The notes beneath the pieces are model-generated. The model saw only the letters and a list, made by a program, of their open reading frames with translations. It had not been told where the DNA came from and ran no database searches. Positions 32,590-43,160 of a stretch of DNA of 64,000 bases are shown here, one piece after another (position 1 is the stretch's first letter; each line of letters opens with the position of its first letter). Position numbers and translations under genes: made by a program. Origin of the DNA: Tetmemena sp. SeJ-2015 (taxonomy: Eukaryota > Ciliophora > Spirotrichea > Sporadotrichida > Oxytrichidae); the NCBI GenBank assembly GCA_027382625.1, contig JAJKFJ010020904.1:124001-188000 (forward strand). Reading direction: 5' to 3'.

Positions 32590-35509
32590 ATACATAATTA
32601 AGATGCGAACTAAAAATTAGTGAGATGATCTTGCAAGATCGAGATCTTAGTATTTGCAGTTTCAATCTCTGAGACTAAAAAGTCAATTTTGTCCTCGTTT
32701 GAAGAAAGAACACTATTTTGTAGCATACTTCTGATGTAGTTCTTTTCATGTTGTCTCAGATGAGCCTAGTTGCCAGTAGTGGTGGTGGTGCTATTTGAAG
32801 ACTTCCTTCTAGTTTGGAAAGCTTTGCCGCTGCTCTAGTTTGAAATTGGCTATGTCTACTGATGGGAGTCCGTGGCATAAGAGGCTTAAGTATGATGGGA
32901 GAATGAACTCTAGTTATTTGCCTTGTGAGATGCAGAAGAGACTTAAGAACTTTGCTAAGTAGGTTGCTTTGGGTTTTGGACTTATCTAGCTGAGTTTACA
33001 CTAGAAGGAGGTAAAGAAGTTGAATTTAAAGAAGCAGGTTAGCCTTTAATACCTTAAGGTTAATGCTGATTTGTCTGAATGCGTTGACAATTCTAAGCTG
33101 AGGCTAGATGATTAGCGAGCTAAGAATTTTTAGTAGTTTTTGAAAAGTTATCCTAAGAGGATGCGTTGCTCAAAGGCTTCGATCTAGAGAAATCTTGTGG
33201 AGGTAGACCGCTTGAAGAGGTGGATTTTGGAATGCTAAGAATCTATTGTGGGGGATTAAGCTTGGTGTCTATTTAAAGCGTTTATTGTTTTGGAGAATTG
33301 ACCATATTCTTTAAATTCACGAGCTTCTTTCCAAGATTAGTTGTCTTTTTCCTTTCTCTCGAAGAGGTTGTAGTTTTCTTCCCTATGCTCTCATCTCATT
33401 ACAATCTTTTCATCTATTGAAAATATAAAACCCGCATCATCTCTAAACTGAGTATTTTGATGAGTGCTCGGTTTTGTATAAAGAAGTGAGCTTTTACTTT
33501 GAGGGCCGCTATTTAAAGAAGCTAAGGCAGTTTAAGGATTTTAAGTTGCGTTAAATTTTTAGGAGTTATTTCTCGTCAGTCCAACTTGGAAATTTTCATT
33601 GCTTCCCTAATTTCTATTAAGCGAGCTATCTGTAGCTTTTGAGATCTTTCTTTGTCCCAATGGGAGACCTTCTAAGCCTTTATTTTAAGCTTGCTCATGC
33701 TTCTAAGTTAGCAAACCTCCTCTTGCATGCTAAAAATAAAACACTTAGTGAAAAAATAGGATGCTATTAAACTTCCATCTCATTCTGATAATCTTCTAAC
33801 TCTTATTCATCATCAGTGTATATCTGGATATTTCTTGGATTAAAGTTATATGTGGCTGCCTTCTACTTTTCATTTAGGATGAAATCCTACTACTCACAAT
33901 TGGATATCTCTTGGTTGAATAAGAACTACCCTGGGAAACTCTTCTAGCTAGTTTGCAAGCTATTTACTCCCTCTAAATTAGTAAGATTCAAACTCACTAG
34001 CTAGGAATCTTGAAGTAGAGAACTCATTTTCTAAAGCAAAAGCTGGTTTTATTCTTGCAGTTTATCATTCTCAGCTTTTTAAATATACAGTTCTTACTTC
34101 AAATTCTCATCTTGTTTTGCCTAGAGTTAATTCAAAGAGGATTTGAGATTGGAAATCGACATTTGAGAGATTTAGTTGAGAAAGTCATGGCTTGCTTTGT
34201 CATTTTGAAATTCATTCCCTTCAACTCTCTGGCTATTTTTACTAATTATTCTGTTGAGGTTTTCCATGATAGACATGCCTTGAATGTTATACATGTCCTT
34301 GGGTTAACTCTGAGGCTACTACTATACGATGTGACTACTCCTCTCTAGCCAACTGTTCTAAGTTAAGCGTTTGTTTTTATCAGCTTCAGTTATGAATTGA
34401 ATATCGTTCCCGCCGAATTAATTACACTATAAGTATTTGAAATTTAGTGTTGTCTGTTTTGTCAGAGTAGAGATGCTGAGCTAGAAAATTGATGTTATCT
34501 TAAGTATCCTTTAGCTGGAGCTTGTAGTCGGTAGAAATCTTCAGATCATCCATTTGTAGGTCTCATTTGTAAGAAAGGGGAGTTTAGTTGCACTCAGATG
34601 TTAGCATGCCATAATGAGGACCAGCAGTCATCATGCTTGTCTTTTTCCTTTGGAAATGATTAGAGTTAAAAATTAAGCATTGTAAATTTGATTTGAGTTT
34701 TGAATAGTAGGAGAGGAAGAAGCTTATATCTCAAGAGCATTGTGCATGAATTGCTAGCCACAATTAGAGTTGTTGGCTACCTACTGGTTCTTGTTGGTTA
34801 TATCTTAGAAGCATGTATCATCAAACCTGTATTAATGCAATTGGAATTTAAATATTATATGTACTAAAAGTTAGCATTCTATTCATTGTAGCTTAGAATC
34901 AAAAATAATAATGGTGAAATAATCTGGTTATTGAGTTCTTATACTTCACGCTCATTTAAGTTACGCTCCATTTTCCTACCTCCTTAAAACACTTTATCAA
35001 ATATAATCTTGTGCTGATGGTCCTAGTTCAGATTCCATGAGTTTAGTGTCAGAGTACATCCCTCCTTCAATATTTACGATGTCACTCTCTTATAGTCTTC
35101 TGGCTGTCTGGCTGCTTCGACCATCCTCCAGCAGCAAATTTTCCTAATCATCTTGGTAATGCTCCAATTGAATCTAAGGAGAACCTTGTAGCTTAAATAA
35201 GTTTTCTAATATATTTTGTCCAATTCTAATAGTTTGATTGTATAATTTTAATAAATAAAATAGCTGGGATGTGGTTGATTGAGAAGTCTCTTTGCGCAAT
35301 TCGAAATCATTTCTGGAGCTTCTAAGTTAAATTAAGACAATAAAATATCTGGGATTATAAGTGGGGTGTGAGAAGATGGAATGTAGCTAGGCGAGCTAAA
35401 AAATATTTAGGGATGTTGAGCTGTCGGTTAAATTTGAAAGAAGAAGTGTGCCACCACTTTCCTGGAAAAAGTTTTGTTGATTAGACTGAATCAGACTGTA
35501 GTTTTCCAT
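32590..35509 (-). CDS. Large coiled-coil/Ser-rich protein
   Basis: Minus strand. The probable start MENYSLIQSNQQNFFQESGG (ATG 35509) runs in one frame through SSTSLNIF and, across AT-rich sequence likely holding an intron, into IQLEHYQDDQENLLLEDGRS at about 35160. Further pieces include MERNLNEREVQELNNQI at about 34970. The C-terminal part has SQFQTRAAAKLSKLEG at about 32840, NSTTTTTGNQAHLRQHEKNY at about 32770 and FLVSEIETANTKISILQDHL at about 32640, a coiled coil. The middle (33000-34900) has many open segments in changing frames, so exon or coding-segment borders are not resolved. The true stop is not identified. An upstream ATG at 35599 in the same frame is an alternative start. Confidence 0.5.
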
Positions 35510-35669
35510 TTTTGAATAGCTCAAGAAAGACAATTTACCTAAGATTTCAAATTTAAAATTCAAAGTCCAACTTCCCCTCACCTTTATTAATTTGTGCATT
35601 TGACGCCAATAAGAGACGTTATCAAAGAAATCAATCTAAATTTAAAACATGCTTTCTCTGTCTAATTGA

Positions 35670-36681
35670 TCAATCAAGGAATAATTAATCAAAGCAACTT
35701 GCTAAGTAAATGACTAAGCTCGGACAGAGTCCCTAATAAAAGCCCTTGTAGCCATGATGCGATTTTATATGCTATAAGGCAGTAAGAGAATTTTGATAAG
35801 CCGACTTTAGTAAGGGCTAACGATGATGTCTAGCAAATTAAACTCGCATCCCTATCACGTAGAAAGGATGAGCCATCATTACTCCCAGAGCAAAGAAGGG
35901 GAGGCGAGTTAAGATTCTCTAAGCTTTAGAGGTTTCTCCTTAGAGGTCAATCACATAATTAGCCAAAGTTAAAGAGAGAGCGATATACACTTAGCCCATA
36001 AGCAAAGGGAAAAATCCACGGTAGAACATATGAAACCTGTCATGCTTAATCATATCCCATGCTGCTCGATGCAATCTTCGATGCTCAAAGTCAACGCATT
36101 TAATATTTAAGTAATTTTTATAACTGAGCATAAAAATTCCTCATTGATTGCATCCTCACCACAAGTAAATTAAGAGGATTCCAGAGTGCTACAGTCATAA
36201 AGAAAAAATACTTGCCAATTGGATGCTCAAACTCTTAATCAGTGTTTCCAAAGAACTCAGCATTATTGCAAAAGTAGTTCATCATATAAGGGGTAAAGCC
36301 AAGGAAGAAGCCTTTTAAGCCATGTATTTTGTAAATATCTTTGTAATCAGAAAACATTCTAATCAATTGAAAATATAATCTACGATTATTTTTCTGACAG
36401 ATTTATGCTCCTTCTTGTTTCTAGAAATCATAGAGTCTAATATTCTATTGGTGGAGAGGACATGGAAAGGGTATATTGGCATAGTAAAGTCTGGCTTAAA
36501 ATGCGCTTCAAACTTTCCATTTATAATCTCATCATCTTCTAAGTGCTCTTCAACATCATTATAATTAAGATATCATAGATAAATCATGGTTCCTATTCTA
36601 TTTTGTCATATCTTCGAGCAACTTATCAGTCTTTCCTCTATTATCTTTTGAGTTTTTATCTTCCTCTTTTTTGTTGGACAT
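35670..36681 (-). CDS. Mitochondrial carrier-like (SLC25/MTCH-type) membrane protein
   Basis: Minus strand, ATG at 36681: a highly charged, Lys/Glu/Asp-rich N-terminus (MSNKKEEDKNSKDNRGKTDK), then IINGKFEAHFKPDFTMPIYP and three carrier-like repeats. Repeat features: YKIHGLKGFFLGFTPYMMNY, ALWNPLNLLVVRMQSMRN at about 36170, IKHDRFHMFYRGFFPLLMGQ at about 36040, ALGVMMAHPFYVIGMRVQFA at about 35860, SHHGYKGFYQGLCPSLVIYL at about 35730, stop 35670-35672. The usual PX[DE]XX[RK] signatures are degenerate (NPLNLLVVR, HPFYVIGMR), as in the mitochondrial-carrier-homologue (MTCH) branch rather than classic transporters. Frame changes at about 36565, 36370 and 36095 indicate short inserts. Likely in the outer or inner mitochondrial membrane; substrate, if any, unknown. 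Confidence 0.7.
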
Positions 36682-36810
36682 GATTAAAATTGTAAATTTC
36701 AAATTATTTAACACATCTATAAATCTCCATAATATTGCAAAAATTTCATTCAACCCATCTTCAGTTAAGAGGATAGAAATGTATCAGCTGAATATTTTAA
36801 ACTTATAAAA

Positions 36811-38700
36811 ATGAAAATTGTGTCTCCATCGCTCTACTATTTAGCTTTGGTTTTGGTTGCTTATCTTTTGGATTTCTCATCGTGCTAAATTTAAAACGGA
36901 GCAATTTAAGGCAAGATAAGCATTAAATAACTGGAAAGGATCACACTCAAGTCCCTTAAGCTTTTGCAGCATGAGTCATTTGCTGATATCCTTTAATTTG
37001 ATGCAGGCATTTAGTACAGCGTTCCCTATTTCTTAGATTTCAGAATAGGAAGAGTATAACTATCAAGTTATGTCCCTCCCTCCAAAGTATCTATCAAACC
37101 AAATGTTCACGACTAAACTCTTCATTTTGGGTCACTGGGGCAGGCTTCACAATTATATTATAATCTAGAGCCAGAGTATATCAAGCTGGTGCAAATCATA
37201 AAATAAATTAGAAAAATTGTTTTTAACTAAAATTAGACAAAATTATTTATTAAATTGTGAATGAAAGTGGATCATTTAGAGATAAAAAAAATTATTATAT
37301 TTATTCTTAATATTTATTTTGATGTATTTTTAGCATACCTTGAGTATCTGAAAGGCATTACTTGGCCCTAACTTTCAAGCTCGTTTCTAATGGGGAGTCT
37401 GAAATGCAAATATCTTTATATCCTTCGCAGCAAACAAAACTCGTCTTCAAATGCATCCTAAGTCACCTAAGTTTGATATTGAACTTGCTGAAGTCACGCT
37501 ACATCTCAATTTCAACTATTCAGTCTTTTCTGAGCCCTATCAATAGATATATATTGTTAGTTTAGGTTTAAATTTATCTAATCAGGTTTTCCTTTCGAGA
37601 AGGTAGATTTATTAAGGCAGAGGTCTTGGCGGAGGACTTTGATTTAAAACTTGCAGATGGAGATCTAGCAATAGGAGTTGATTACTTCTCCGATGTTTTG
37701 AGGGAGTGGATTCGCCACACAGCCTTAGGTGTCATCGCAAAGCAAGTACTTGTTATTAATTTTAACAAGACAGATTTTAATTATAATCCACAATCTTGAT
37801 GGATGGAACAGCATCTACCAATAAGAAAGAGCCTAGTGCTAAAAACTACACCCTAATGCCTATTCATGACCCTCAATTGAATACATTTAAGGCCTTATTT
37901 TAATAAGATTTTATCAGAGGAGCTAAGAACGAAACACTGGCACCAACGATTACTATCACTGAAAAATCCACTGACGTGGATTTCCACATCGAGATTCATA
38001 TCAGAAACCCTTTCGATATCAGACAAGATGTTGCAACAAATTTATAGCAAACCAAGATGACTGGTAGTGTATCTTTCACAGTCGACGAGGACTTGCAACT
38101 CTCAGGAGATGTAGACTCCATAATTTTATGATAAAGCATTAATTAATTATAAGACTCTTTGAAGCTTGATGTAGTAGGATTCCAACCCTATTTCTAAACT
38201 AAAACTAAAGCAAAGGAGATCAATACTAGACTCTCACTTCTTTCTCCTCTCCTTAATTCCTACATAAACAAACAGCTAGATAACGGTCTAGGAATACCTA
38301 TTCCAGAACAGTTTGCCAAATATATCAAAAAGGAAAAGGTCACTCCTTAAATATATAAATGCATTTGATTAAGATAAAAGTTATTCATTACCTTACAACG
38401 GGTACTTACTTGTTGATGGAGATGTAGATTTTAAAAATCCTGATACTAATCGCAAGTAGGAAAAAGTTAGAGCTTTCACACTTAAGAATTAATTCAGTCT
38501 TAATAAGGAGAGAAGGATGCTCTAAAACGCTTAAGGATTTATTCATGATAAATAGAGATTTTACAATTTTAGGATTGAAGGATATAGCAGGAAAGTTCAA
38601 AAGTATAGTAAATATTTTCCCTTCTACTTATTGGTTGAGCAAATTTACAACTCTTCAATTGACAATTTATAATGGAATCTACCTTTAGAATTATTTTCTA
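36811..38700 (+). CDS. BPI/LBP-like secreted lipid-binding protein (second locus)
   Basis: Plus strand, ATG at 36811. Signal peptide MKIVSPSLYYLALVLVAYLL, then an N-terminal barrel (AIQGKISIKQLERITLKSLK, SVPYFLDFRIGRVQLSSYVP). Non-coding AT-rich sequence lies at about 37180-37340. Next come TFKLVSNGESEMQISLYPSQ, SPKFDIELAEVTLHLNFNYS, FDLKLADGDLAIGVDYFSDV, TLMPIHDPQLNTFKALFQQD, STDVDFHIEIHIRNPFDIRQ and KMTGSVSFTVDEDLQLSGDV. A 39-nt insert flanked by GACTC (38114-38152) is followed by LKLDVVGFQPYFQTKTKAKE and INKQLDNGLGIPIPEQFAKY, the typical family C-terminus. Several other frame changes occur (about 37450, 37590, 37800, 38360). Secreted or vesicular lipid binding is inferred from the family. 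Confidence 0.7.
38114..38157 (+). other. Predicted IES, 39 nt, pointer GACTC
   Basis: GACTC at 38114-38118 and 38153-38157. The insert contains an in-frame TGA. Excision gives SGDVDSLKLDVVGFQPYF, continuous BPI-family sequence. Confidence 0.8.
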
Positions 38701-38745
38701 TCCTCAAACTCTTCATAAAATAACCCCCAAGGAATGCTATATAAA

Positions 38746-39123
38746 ATGACTGGTGACCAAAATGATGTAGTCCAACAGGTTATAGATCTAATGTCAGGAA
38801 ACATCAGCTAAAATTTAACTGAGAATTGGACTAGTGAAATGAAAGAAAATCACAAGAAGGTGATGGAAGATTATGAAAGTGGCAAACTTAAGTATTCAGA
38901 TATCGACCTTGGAAGAGTAGTGGATATCAGTTTGAAAGCCTTAACTTCAGCATTAAAAAAGACTGGCCAGGAAATCGAAGATATTCCCTAAGCTATTGGA
39001 GGAGAGATAATCAATGACTTGAATATGGCTTAACTATAATTACATATATATTTTTTGAATGAGATTGGGAATATAGGAGAGAATATTGGAAGTATGATAG
39101 GAGGCCTATTCGGCGGAGTTTGA
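38746..39123 (+). CDS. 125-aa ORF downstream of the BPI-like gene
   Basis: Continuous ORF: MTGDQNDVVQQVIDLMSGNI, then NHKKVMEDYESGKLKYSDID, a helical ISLKALTSALKKTGQEIEDI and a Gly-rich end (GENIGSMIGGLFGGV). It may be the C-terminal coding segment of the BPI-like gene just upstream or a separate small gene. The glycine/hydrophobic tail could be membrane-active, but this is speculation. It ends convergently against the coiled-coil gene on the minus strand. Confidence 0.5.
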
Positions 39124-40870
39124 ATAAATATATTTCTCCCATCTTTGACTGCCCTTCTTAGTTGTGGCAACACTTATAATGAAATGACTCATCTGCGTTA
39201 GTTCTTCTAAAAATGTTGGTGTTCGAGGCCATTTCTGCTTCATCAACTTCTTGATCGTATTCCTCTTCTTCTCTGAAAGATCTGTTCAATTCTTCTCTTT
39301 GTCTTCCGGTCCTCTTAGAGCCACCAACTCCTCCCTCGGATGTTCTTCCCTCATTGCCTCTACTTGCGCCAGCAAGTCTCCAATTAGATGCAGGCTAGCC
39401 AGTGTTCATTTTAGAGAACATTAGTCTAAGTACTCTTTCTCTATCTTCCCAATCCAAATCAGCCAATTCTATCTATCTTTTCTCATTAAGGAGAGTTGAA
39501 CTTTACTGATCCCTTTCGAAGTTTTAATTAAATTCAAGGGGTCTATTAAAGGCAAGAACTAAGGTTACTGCATCTAAGATGTACCCTGAGCAAGCATTTT
39601 CCTTCTCTTCTCTTCCTTCACTTACTCAAGTGCCTCTAAGAAAAATTACTCGATGTCACTTCTCTAATCTAGAATCATCTGACATATCCTATTAAAGCAT
39701 TTTTGAGAGATCAAAGTATAGAATTTAAGTATAGTGCCTTCAAGTTTTTAACTTCTTTAGACTTCAGGCGAATGCTTTCTCTTAGAGTTCTAATCTCCTC
39801 ACTTTGCTCCTTGATGAGTTACTCATTTTGAAACTTAAGAAGCTCTTTCTCTTTCTCAAAATTGTGAACTATCTCAGACAATCTCTTCTCAAGTAATTCT
39901 ATCTTGCTCTTAAGCATCTTAATCTTATTATTCTATTCATACTGTCTCCTTGCATATTCTTCCACAGTCTCCTACTTTTGCTTGAGATCATCTTTGTACT
40001 TATAATTTTCACCTCCAAGGCCTTCATTTCTTTTCTCCATAAATTCAAGCTCATACTACTGAAGGAGAACCTCATCCTCAAGCCTCTAATTCTAAGCCTA
40101 AATGTTTCTTTCTATCTCAGAGATGTTCTTTTCAGCATCTGACTAGGCTCTCTTTTTGAATTCCTCAAGAAACTTCGCATACTGATCTTCAATCCTCTAC
40201 TTTAATCTCACTTGCTCAAGGCGACCCTATTCCTTCAGTTATTGGAGTTATCTCTGGAGCATTTCATATCTCAATCTTTCAGCCTCTAACTCTTCCTCTT
40301 TAAGTCTGTGATTTCTCTTAAAGTTGTCAAGCTATTGCAAATCGTCCTGTAGGTCGGTCATTTGATGCTCAGTATGGAAAATTTCAGTGTCTTGCTTGCG
40401 AGATAGCTCGCCAAGCTGCACTTTGTAATCCTCCTATAATTTTTCATTCAACTTGTCTGAGTGAAATAAGCATTTCAATATATAATATAAGAGTTTTGCT
40501 CAAGATCCTCTAACTTCTTTTGATATCGAGCTATCTTCTCGCCTTTTTCATCTACTTGCGCTTGAAGGGTTCTTGTTATCTTCAGCTTTTCGTCATCATG
40601 GGCTTTAATCTTGGACTCAATTCGTTCCTTATCCAAAGTTCTATAGACATTTTTAAACTGGAAAACACAATATAGTAATCAGCTTCTAATTTCTCAAAAA
40701 CTTGGAAATGTTATACTTACAACTACTTGATTCTCTTGTCTTTTTCATTCAAGTCAATATTCAATGTAGTGATCTCGCTATATAAAATTTGAGGTTTATC
40801 AAAAGGTATATCCCATTTAATCTTACAAAGCTTTCTTAACTTCTTCGGTTTCAAGTTGGGAATCTGCCAT
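39124..40870 (-). CDS. Coiled-coil protein with Ser/Gly-rich C-terminus
   Basis: Minus strand, ATG at 40870: MADSQLETEEVKKALQDQMG. After a break near 40800, KPQILYSEITTLNIDLNEKD and a GTAAGT...CAG intron at about 40722-40660, the coil continues with KNVYRTLDKERIESKIKAHD and KGEKIARYQKKLEDLEQN. Later pieces: ELEFMEKRNEGLGGENYKYK at about 40050, NNKIKMLKSKIELLEKRLSE at about 39910, KEKELLKFQNEQLIKEQSEE at about 39850. The C-terminus is non-coil: NTGQPASNWRLAGASRGNEG, then REELNRSFREEEEYDQEVDE and FRRTNADESFHYKCCHN at about 39390-39160. Similar architecture is common in basal-body and ciliary proteins. Stop approximate. Confidence 0.65.
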
Positions 40871-40965
40871 TAATTTCTTAATTTATTTATTTTCAAATCC
40901 ATATTAGAGAAGATGATATATAATTTACATTATAAGATGAAACTTACTGATTTTAATCTTTCACG

Positions 40966-42482
40966 ATGTTAGGTGCATCTTCAGATTACGAACCAAAGGT
41001 ATTCGAATTTAAGGGTCAGATGAAAACAGTAAAAAGGTCATAGATTTTCCTCTTCAAAATATCAGAAATATTTTAGTAAGTTTCGCTTTTTATAAAAGTT
41101 GTTTTTAGTATTGGGGAACTGTTAAAGTAGGAAATCCTCCGATTGAACTAAAAGTAGACTTTGATACTGGATCAACTAATATGTGGGTAGTTAAAACTTG
41201 CCAGGGTTAAAATTTTAATGACTAGAAATAGCAAGTCTAACAATCCTCAATTCATGAATCTATCTCTGATAAGTGCTACTCTGAAATATCTTATAATTTA
41301 GAATAAAAATAATTGAAAGTGAATCTGAGTCAGCAGTTTCATTATCCAAGCCTCCCACATTTAATTTGGAAGGGGTTAACTAACTGGCCCTTGGGTGTCA
41401 GATTCTCTATGGCTTGGAAGTTATGAATTGAAATCTCAGCATATGGCGATTGCGAAGATATCCGATGCTTTCGTGGATGGGACTGGAATTCTACTTGGAT
41501 TAGGCTATCCTTAAATGGCTGCATATGGCTTTCAGCCTGTTTTTGACAATATCATGGAACAGAAACTGCTTCCTCGAAATATCTTCAGTTTTCAGCTAGG
41601 CAGATCAAATCTCTCCACTCCTTAATCCCTTAAATGCAGGTATCGATGAGGAAGAGAGCCATCTAATCTTTGGTGATATTGATCCTAGATATCAAGAAGA
41701 GGAGCTAAAGTACTATCCAGTAGTAGATAAATAGTTCTGGACCATCAATTTAAATGATGTGATAATTAAATATAGCTTTAAATGATAATGTGCTGGTGGG
41801 AAATGAGTCTCTTGGAATCTGCTAGCCAAAAAGATAGTGCTATGTTGCAATAGACTCGGGAACTTCTTTTCTAACTTTCCCTCCTTCACTCTATTAAGAA
41901 GTTTAGTCCAAATTTCCTCACATGAGTTCTTGCAGTCTTGAGGAAAAATTTTAAGACATCACCTATAATAAATTTGAGTTAGTCGTTATAATTTATTAGA
42001 TTGAGTTAGTTTATGTGTTTGAGAATGGAGATAGATACACCATACCAGCAGATAGATTTATAAAGAGATATCAAATGAGCAGAGACTTAGAGCCAAGCTC
42101 ACTATCAGTTGAGCTCTCAGCTTAAATATCATGTTCAAATATTCATTTTAATTTCACTTAAGCTTAAGAGTTAAAGGTTGATGGAAGTATTGAAAACTAA
42201 TTTAAGCAGATGGCACAAAAGCTGCAATAATCCAGGAAGTAAATTAATCTAGCTCAGAGCAACAGGGAATCTTATCAAGAAGTAGAAATTGACTAAATTG
42301 CTCTTGAAAGGGATAAAAATGGACAAAATTAGCGATTAAAATGCGATTCTATAATAAGTCCTCTTCAGCTAGTGAGCTATTCCAAAAAGGAAATTTTCTT
42401 ACTGGGAGATGTATTTATCCAGCTATTCTATACAGTATTTGATAGAGATTAAGATAGAGTTGGACTCACACCAAAGAAATGA
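40966..42482 (+). CDS. Pepsin-family aspartyl protease
   Basis: The N-lobe shows YWGTVKVGNPPIELKVDFDT with the catalytic DTGS (DFDTGSTNMWVV, about 41155-41190). The flap-side and core follow: LTGPWVSDSLWLGSYELKSQ at about 41380, GTGILLGLGYPQMAAYGFQP at about 41480, LPRNIFSFQLGR, then HLIFGDIDPRYQEEELKYYP. The second catalytic motif is YVAIDSGTSFLTFPPSLYQE (DSGTS at 41851-41865). The C-terminus KEIFLLGDVFIQLFYTVFDR is classic, ending at TGA 42480-42482. A 33-nt GTAAGT...TAG intron sits at 41076-41108. Inserts at 41608-41623 (AATC) and 41749-41776 (TTTAAATGAT) interrupt the gene, and another lies within about 41290-41375. The protease probably acts in lysosomal/phagosomal or secretory compartments, though no signal peptide was resolved. 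The start at 40966 is tentative. Confidence 0.9.
41076..41108 (+). other. 33-nt intron in the aspartyl protease gene
   Basis: GTAAGT at the 5' end and TTTTTAG at the 3' end. Splicing joins ...NIRNIL to YWGTVKVG, the normal beginning of a pepsin fold. The size agrees with a 32-nt intron in the RPC8 gene. Confidence 0.8.
41608..41627 (+). other. Predicted IES, 16 nt, pointer AATC
   Basis: AATC at 41608-41611 is repeated at 41624-41627. Removing 41608-41623 joins FSFQLGRSN to PLNAGIDEEE in frame; without removal the downstream protease frame is lost. The insert has no GT...AG ends. Confidence 0.7.
41749..41786 (+). other. Predicted IES, 28 nt, 10-nt pointer TTTAAATGAT
   Basis: TTTAAATGAT occurs at 41749-41758 and again at 41777-41786. 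Removing one copy plus the 18-nt spacer gives TINLNDNVLVGNESLGICQP, continuing directly to the catalytic DSGTS. The unexcised frame meets a TGA. Confidence 0.85.
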
Positions 42483-42584
42483 ATATATCTCCTCTCCTTT
42501 ATCTAATTGTGCATTAATAATTTTTTCGATTAATGAGTCTCATGACTCTAATAGTAGCTGTTGGAATTTAAAAATTATTTAAAA

Positions 42585-42854
42585 ATGAAGCTAATAAACG
42601 GTGCAAGTATAAAAAGCAGATGTCTTTTGGTTGTGTTACTGCTAATAAATTCAAGTTTGCAACTGTAGCAATTCTCTGCAGAGCAAAAGATTAATGATGA
42701 ATACCCGATTAGTTTTAAGGAGCTCTAAAGAAAAGAACCTAATTTTAGCAGAGAGAATGACTTTCTAGAACTCAATTATGAGCAGAGCTTAGCAGATAAA
42801 GAATAAACTCTTTGCCCAGGTTTTCCAAATTAATCATTTAAATTATTACGATGA
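42585..42854 (+). CDS. Small secreted protein or N-terminal segment of one
   Basis: ORF of 89 aa from ATG 42585 to TGA 42852-42854. It starts with a signal peptide-like MKLINGASIKSRCLLVVLLL followed by a polar region (QQFSAEQKINDEYPISFKEL, SRENDFLELNYEQSLADKEQ). No domain recognised. It lies just downstream of the aspartyl protease, which lacks a resolved signal peptide, so it could be a separate secreted peptide or a displaced 5' coding segment of another gene. Confidence 0.45.
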
Positions 42855-43160
42855 TTCTTTTTAAATTGATAAATAAATAATCAATAGGAAGACAAGGAAG
42901 ATTAAGTAAAAAGATAAAGAGGAGTGATAAAGATACCCTTATCAATTAAATCTAATAGAAATGAAGAAAATGCCAAAGATCTTATACAAGAAAACAAATG
43001 ATGCATGACTATTACAGCATCTTAAACAGAAGTAAGTTACGAATTTTATCTTTCCCAAATTGATCTTAAAAGATGAAAATACAAATATATATTTAAGAAG
43101 TATAGTGTCTTTTTTCAAAGGAAATTTAAGAAATAAAATTCAAAAAGTTCTAAATTTTCA

